Position numbers and translations under genes: made by a program
Notes under the pieces: generated by a model
Databases searched by the model: none
What the model saw: only the letters and a program-made list of their open reading frames with translations
Told to the model about the DNA's origin: nothing
Shown here: in pieces, positions 6,844-8,847 of the stretch
Position numbering within the stretch: position 1 is the stretch's first letter
Layout: each line of letters opens with the position of its first letter
DNA from: an uncultured Clostridia bacterium
GTDB lineage: Bacteria; Bacillota; Clostridia; Oscillospirales; CAG-272
Direction of reading: 5' to 3'
Assembly: GCA_937898155.1 (NCBI GenBank)
Contig: CALEJO010000067.1
Span: 1 to 8,847, forward strand
Length of the DNA stretch: 8,847 bases

Positions 6844-6922
6844 TCTCGCCTGCGGGCTCGGTCACGCTCGGGCTCTGACAGCCCACCGGGCTGTCATTCA
6901 CTCCCCTCGCGCCGCTACGCTA
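6844..6922. repeat. Palindromic insert within the tRNA-Arg remnant (possible small dispersed element)
   Basis: About 79 bases replace the two bases (AT, 6794-6795) found at the same D-loop position in the intact tRNA. The insert is GC-rich and contains a perfect inverted repeat, TGACAGCCC (6876-6884) and GGGCTGTCA (6888-6896), with a three-base loop. It is flanked by low-complexity segments rich in CTCG and GCGCCGC, including the short direct repeat GCTCGG at 6855-6860 and 6866-6871. It has no open frame of note, no T-run after the hairpin, and no obvious terminal inverted repeat. It looks like a REP- or MITE-like unit; mobility is inferred, not seen. Confidence 0.55.
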
Positions 6923-6942
6923 CCGGCTGGGCTACGGGAACA
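6923..6942 (-). repeat. Direct repeat B, copy 2 (tRNA remnant 5' end)
   Basis: Exact 20-base copy of 6796-6815, lying only two bases from the A-run of the AI-2E gene terminator. Confidence 0.95.
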
Positions 6943-6944
6943 GG

Positions 6945-6971
6945 AAAAACGCACGGAAACCGTGCGTTTTT
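6945..6971. terminator. Terminator of the AI-2E family gene
   Basis: Stem AAAAACGCACGG (6945-6956) and CCGTGCGTTTTT (6960-6971), loop AAA. In the leftward direction the T-run is the complement of 6945-6949; the gene's TAA stop (6970-6972) lies inside the base of the stem. Should insulate the tRNA region from read-through. Confidence 0.88.
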
Positions 6972-8313
6972 ATTTTTCTTCGGAAGAAGCGTCCGGCGCT
7001 TTTTGCGCCTCGTAGGCGACAATCTCTTCATCGGAAACGCAAGGGATTTCTTCGGTGAACGTGATGAAATTGCGCTGCTCTTTGCTCGATTTTCCGTTTT
7101 TGCTCGCGATGCGTTCGCGGCTTTCTTCGTAAAGCGCCATGCCGACCTCTGATTCATCGTAAGCGGTGACGTCGGTTGCGAGCCCTTTCTTCTCCAATTT
7201 CCGATTCACGCGGTTTTGCAGGATCGAGAAAAGGAACGTGGCGATCGGGATGCCGAGGATCAACCCCCAGAAGCCGAGCAGACCGGTCATGATGATCATG
7301 GCAGTCAACATAAAGACGGACGAGCCCTCGACGCCGACGACGATCACGCGCGGGCGGATCAAACGGTGATTGATCTGTCCGAGAACGATCATCAAAAGAA
7401 CGAACCAGATCACGTCGATCGGGTTGGCGAGCAGAATGATAAGCGCACCCGTCAGCGTGCCGATAGCACCGCCGAACACGGGAATGACATAAGCGATGCC
7501 GACGAGCAAACTTACGAGAGGATAGTAGGGGAAGCCGATCACGAGCGAGCAGAGATAACAGAGCGTGCCCATGAGGATCGCGTCGCTGAGTTGCCCTTTG
7601 AGGTATTTGCCGAAGTTTTTCTCCGTCAGATTGAGCCCGCGTGCCAGAGAAGCGTAATGGCGGTCCTTCAAAACGGCGTGGCAGAATTTTTTCGCCTGCG
7701 CGAGCAATGTTTCTTTGGCGGCGAGGAAATAAATGGCGAGCACGGCACCGAGAAGCAGGTCTTTCAGAACATCCACGACGCGGAGCGCAACGTTTGCGAC
7801 ATCGGGGATGAACAGAGATACAGCGTTATAGAGCCGCTCCAAAAGCTCCGCGAGATATTCGGTGATCTGTTCGATATATCCCGCGAGCATCCCCTCGCCG
7901 CGATTGAGCCCGCGAAGCCACTCTTTGACGGACGCGACGTAGAATGAGGACATCTGTTGCAGTTCCGCGTAGCCACGGAATGAGGCGGGAAGCAGACGCC
8001 AGATGAGCACGGCGATGACGATCAACACGATCAGAACGGTGAAAATGACGGCGCAAAGCCGTTTCAGCGTAAAGCGACCGCTTTTATCGAAGAACGAAAA
8101 CAGCTTCTTTTCAAAGAAGCGGACAAGCGGAGAAAGCAGATACGCGATCAAAACGCCGTAAAAGACGGGAGAGAGCGAGACGAGCGCGCTTTTCAGCGCG
8201 GAAAACAAATTGTTATCGCCGACAAAAAGAAAAATACAAAAAGACAGGCAAAAAATCACGATCAGCGCGTAGGCGGCAATGGTGGTATATTTGGCATTCC
8301 AATCGAGTTTCAC
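6970..8313 (-). CDS. AI-2E family transporter / PerM-like membrane protein
   Basis: A 447-residue membrane protein of the AI-2E (PF01594) family. Two N-terminal hydrophobic stretches (about residues 12-31 and 42-62) are followed by a helix at 84-108, a long amphipathic extramembrane region (110-180), and a C-terminal membrane core with helices near 183-198, 246-262, 264-282, 285-312 and 330-367. The family core is visible as GFPYYPLVSLLVGIAYVIPV (260-279), then FGGAIGTLTGALIILLANP, and the closing GLLGFWGLILGIPIATFLFS (344-363). A charged tail of ~80 residues (370-447), rich in Glu, Lys and Ser, extends beyond the core. Family members have been proposed to export AI-2 or to act as Na+/H+ antiporters; the substrate here is unknown. 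Start is GTG (8313-8311), fixed by a perfect AGGAGG (8321-8326) seven bases upstream. Monocistronic, with its own promoter and terminator. Confidence 0.92.
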   Translation of the reverse strand: MKLDWNAKYTTIAAYALIVIFCLSFCIFLFVGDNNLFSALKSALVSLSPVFYGVLIAYLLSPLVRFFEKKLFSFFDKSGRFTLKRLCAVIFTVLIVLIVIAVLIWRLLPASFRGYAELQQMSSFYVASVKEWLRGLNRGEGMLAGYIEQITEYLAELLERLYNAVSLFIPDVANVALRVVDVLKDLLLGAVLAIYFLAAKETLLAQAKKFCHAVLKDRHYASLARGLNLTEKNFGKYLKGQLSDAILMGTLCYLCSLVIGFPYYPLVSLLVGIAYVIPVFGGAIGTLTGALIILLANPIDVIWFVLLMIVLGQINHRLIRPRVIVVGVEGSSVFMLTAMIIMTGLLGFWGLILGIPIATFLFSILQNRVNRKLEKKGLATDVTAYDESEVGMALYEESRERIASKNGKSSKEQRNFITFTEEIPCVSDEEIVAYEAQKAPDASSEEK

Positions 8314-8320
8314 GGTCGCT

Positions 8321-8330
8321 CCTCCTTTCC
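8321..8330 (-). promoter_or_regulatory. Strong ribosome binding site that fixes the GTG start
   Basis: The minus strand reads GGAAAGGAGG, a full match to the 16S anti-Shine-Dalgarno core, seven bases before GTG at 8313. No in-frame ATG lies near, so GTG is the start of the AI-2E family gene. Confidence 0.9.
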
Positions 8331-8344
8331 TATGGATGAATCAT

Positions 8345-8358
8345 GGGGATATTTCCCC
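8345..8358. promoter_or_regulatory. Palindrome GGGGA-N4-TCCCC at the AI-2E gene transcription start
   Basis: GGGGA (8345-8349), TATT, TCCCC (8354-8358). It lies just downstream of the leftward promoter, at roughly +4 to +17, a usual position for a repressor operator; as RNA it would form a 5-bp hairpin near the 5' end. It has the same arms as 2424-2437. Function is inferred. Confidence 0.5.
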
Positions 8359-8368
8359 TTTTATTTAT

Positions 8369-8397
8369 ATGATACTCAATTCCGCGCGGGAAGTCAA
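8369..8397 (-). promoter_or_regulatory. Sigma-A-type promoter of the AI-2E family gene
   Basis: On the minus strand TTGACT (8397-8392) and TATCAT (8374-8369) are separated by 17 bases, followed by an AT-rich start region near 8362. The spacer carries the near-palindrome TTCCCGCGCGGAA (8380-8392), a possible regulator site. Confidence 0.8.
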
Positions 8398-8647
8398 GAG
8401 ATTTTTCGCGTTCGCGCGGGATTTTGTGCCGTGCGCACGCAAAGAAGCGCGGCGCGGAAGAGACAAAAGTCGTGCGCGTTTGCGGCAAACACCGAGAAGA
8501 TTCCGCTTTTTCGTTCGATCTGCCGAAAAAAGTGATTTCCCGACACCGCGCGTTCGACGCAAAAAAATCGGTGCTTGCGGTATGCTGAGAAAAGAGAAAA
8601 TGCGGGACGTGTTTTCTCGGAAATCGAAAAGAAAGGATGATTTTGCT
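8398..8647. other. Intergenic region between divergent AI-2E and SpoIIE-like genes
   Basis: About 250 bases with no convincing gene on either strand; the minus-strand open frame through it is Arg/Pro/Ser-rich and looks spurious. It holds TCGCGCGGGAT (8412-8422), a near copy of TCCGCGCGGGAA in the AI-2E promoter (8381-8392), and one match to the Spo0A box core TGNCGAA at 8521-8527. A TATGCT (8581-8586) could be a -10 for the rightward gene, but no matching -35 at normal spacing was found. Confidence 0.5.
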
Positions 8648-8847
8648 TTGACCAAAGAAAATATGGAGAAAATCGAGTCGGCGGCAATCGCGCCGTCCGA
8701 TCGGCTGACCGCGCGGATCCGTCGGGCGGTATTCGCGTTTTCGATGACGGTGCTCGGATTTTTGCTTGCGGGAACGGCGTTTCCCGGCGAGACGTTTCCG
8801 CTTGGGGCGGCGCTCGCCGCGGCGGTGCCTCGCGCACTTCCGTTCGC
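8648..8847 (+). CDS. N-terminal fragment of a membrane protein resembling SpoIIE (cut by the window edge)
   Basis: The frame is open to the right edge. From a TTG at 8648 it encodes about 66 residues: a hydrophilic, charged start (LTKENMEKIESAAIAPSDR), then from about residue 28 a hydrophobic segment VFAFSMTVLGFLLAGTAF, a short turn and a second one, FPLGAALAAAVPRALPF. The order GFLL-x6-7-E-x2-FPLG/A-x4-AAV recalls the first membrane pair of stage II sporulation protein E, a phosphatase that activates sigma-F in the forespore. The evidence is weak because only the N-terminus is visible. TTG 8648 is preferred because AAAGGATG (8632-8639) lies eight bases upstream and because G/C third positions begin there; in-frame ATGs at 8582, 8600 and 8663 are alternatives. 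Another integral membrane protein remains possible. Confidence 0.5.
   Translation, partial: MTKENMEKIESAAIAPSDRLTARIRRAVFAFSMTVLGFLLAGTAFPGETFPLGAALAAAVPRALPF

Larger units (their letters stand above)
6815..6944 (-). pseudogene. Interrupted partial duplicate of the tRNA-Arg 5' half
   Basis: Directly upstream of the intact tRNA on the minus strand there is a second copy of its 5' half. The acceptor 5' strand, D-stem and first part of the D-loop (6923-6942 on +) match 20/20, including the unusual C at position 12. After a 79-base non-tRNA insert, the second half of the D-stem and the anticodon-stem 5' strand (6831-6843) match 13/13. The copy stops in the anticodon loop; the 3' half is missing and only an AT-rich 15-base linker separates it from the intact gene. 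It cannot make a tRNA. Partial tandem duplication followed by insertion, or recombination at a small palindromic repeat, would explain it. Confidence 0.8.

Noticed and set aside
6844..6922. The insert as a group I intron in a tRNA
   Set aside because: Far too short, located in the D-loop rather than the anticodon loop, and the 3' half of that tRNA copy is absent.
6923..6942. The tRNA repeat as an att site of an integrated island
   Set aside because: The repeated part is the 5' end of the tRNA, the enclosed DNA is only about 107 bases, and no integrase is present.
6691..7152. A 153-codon rightward frame after gdpP
   Set aside because: It runs through a terminator, a tRNA, the tRNA remnant and the end of the AI-2E gene; no coding signal.
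8394..8837. A 147-codon leftward frame at the right edge
   Set aside because: Low-complexity Arg/Pro/Ser composition, crosses the AI-2E promoter, and opposes a rightward frame with a ribosome binding site and membrane helices.

Overview
This window looks like a stretch of chromosome from a member of the Bacillota, most likely an uncultured, possibly spore-forming Clostridia. The signs are: purine-rich AAAGGA/AAAGGAGG ribosome binding sites, GTG and probable TTG starts, HPr kinase/phosphorylase, a GdpP-type c-di-AMP phosphodiesterase preceded by a YybS-like membrane protein, and the DUF421-DUF4363 pair. The coding DNA is moderately GC-rich with many G/C third positions, which produces long meaningless antisense frames. 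Genus and species cannot be read from it.

Layout. (1) 1-1304 (+): the C-terminal part of a family 5 extracellular solute-binding protein of a peptide-type ABC importer, ending at a strong bidirectional terminator (1316-1347). (2) 1350-2407 (-): two small membrane genes that overlap by 4 bases, DUF421/YetF-like then DUF4363. They converge on the same terminator. (3) A 140-bp divergent intergenic region with a near-consensus sigma-A promoter (2476-2504) firing rightward. (4) 2548-6687 (+): an apparent three-gene operon hprK - DUF2232/yybS-like - gdpP-like, ending in another bidirectional terminator (6705-6738). (5) 6738-6814 (-): tRNA-Arg(CCU) with an encoded CCA end. (6) 6815-6944: a damaged second copy of the 5' half of this tRNA, interrupted in its D-loop by about 79 bp carrying a perfect 9-bp-arm hairpin. 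(7) 6970-8313 (-): an AI-2E/PerM family membrane protein with its own terminator, a GTG start with a perfect Shine-Dalgarno, and a good sigma-A promoter (8369-8397). (8) 8398-8647: a divergent intergenic region without a clear gene. (9) From about 8648 (+): the start of a membrane protein that resembles the SpoIIE N-terminus and runs off the right edge.

How it fits together. The central operon would place HPr(Ser46) phosphorylation (carbon catabolite control) on one transcript with c-di-AMP breakdown (potassium, osmotic and cell-wall control). The flanking genes are mainly envelope functions: peptide uptake, a DUF421 membrane pair often seen in spore formers, an AI-2E family membrane protein, and a possible sporulation phosphatase. 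Convergent neighbours share compact bidirectional terminators.

The most unusual structure is the partial tRNA-Arg duplication split by a palindromic insert. Next is a pair of identical-arm palindromes, GGGGA-N4-TCCCC, in the 5' leaders of the two leftward membrane transcription units. I see no CRISPR array, transposase, integrase, phage gene or riboswitch.
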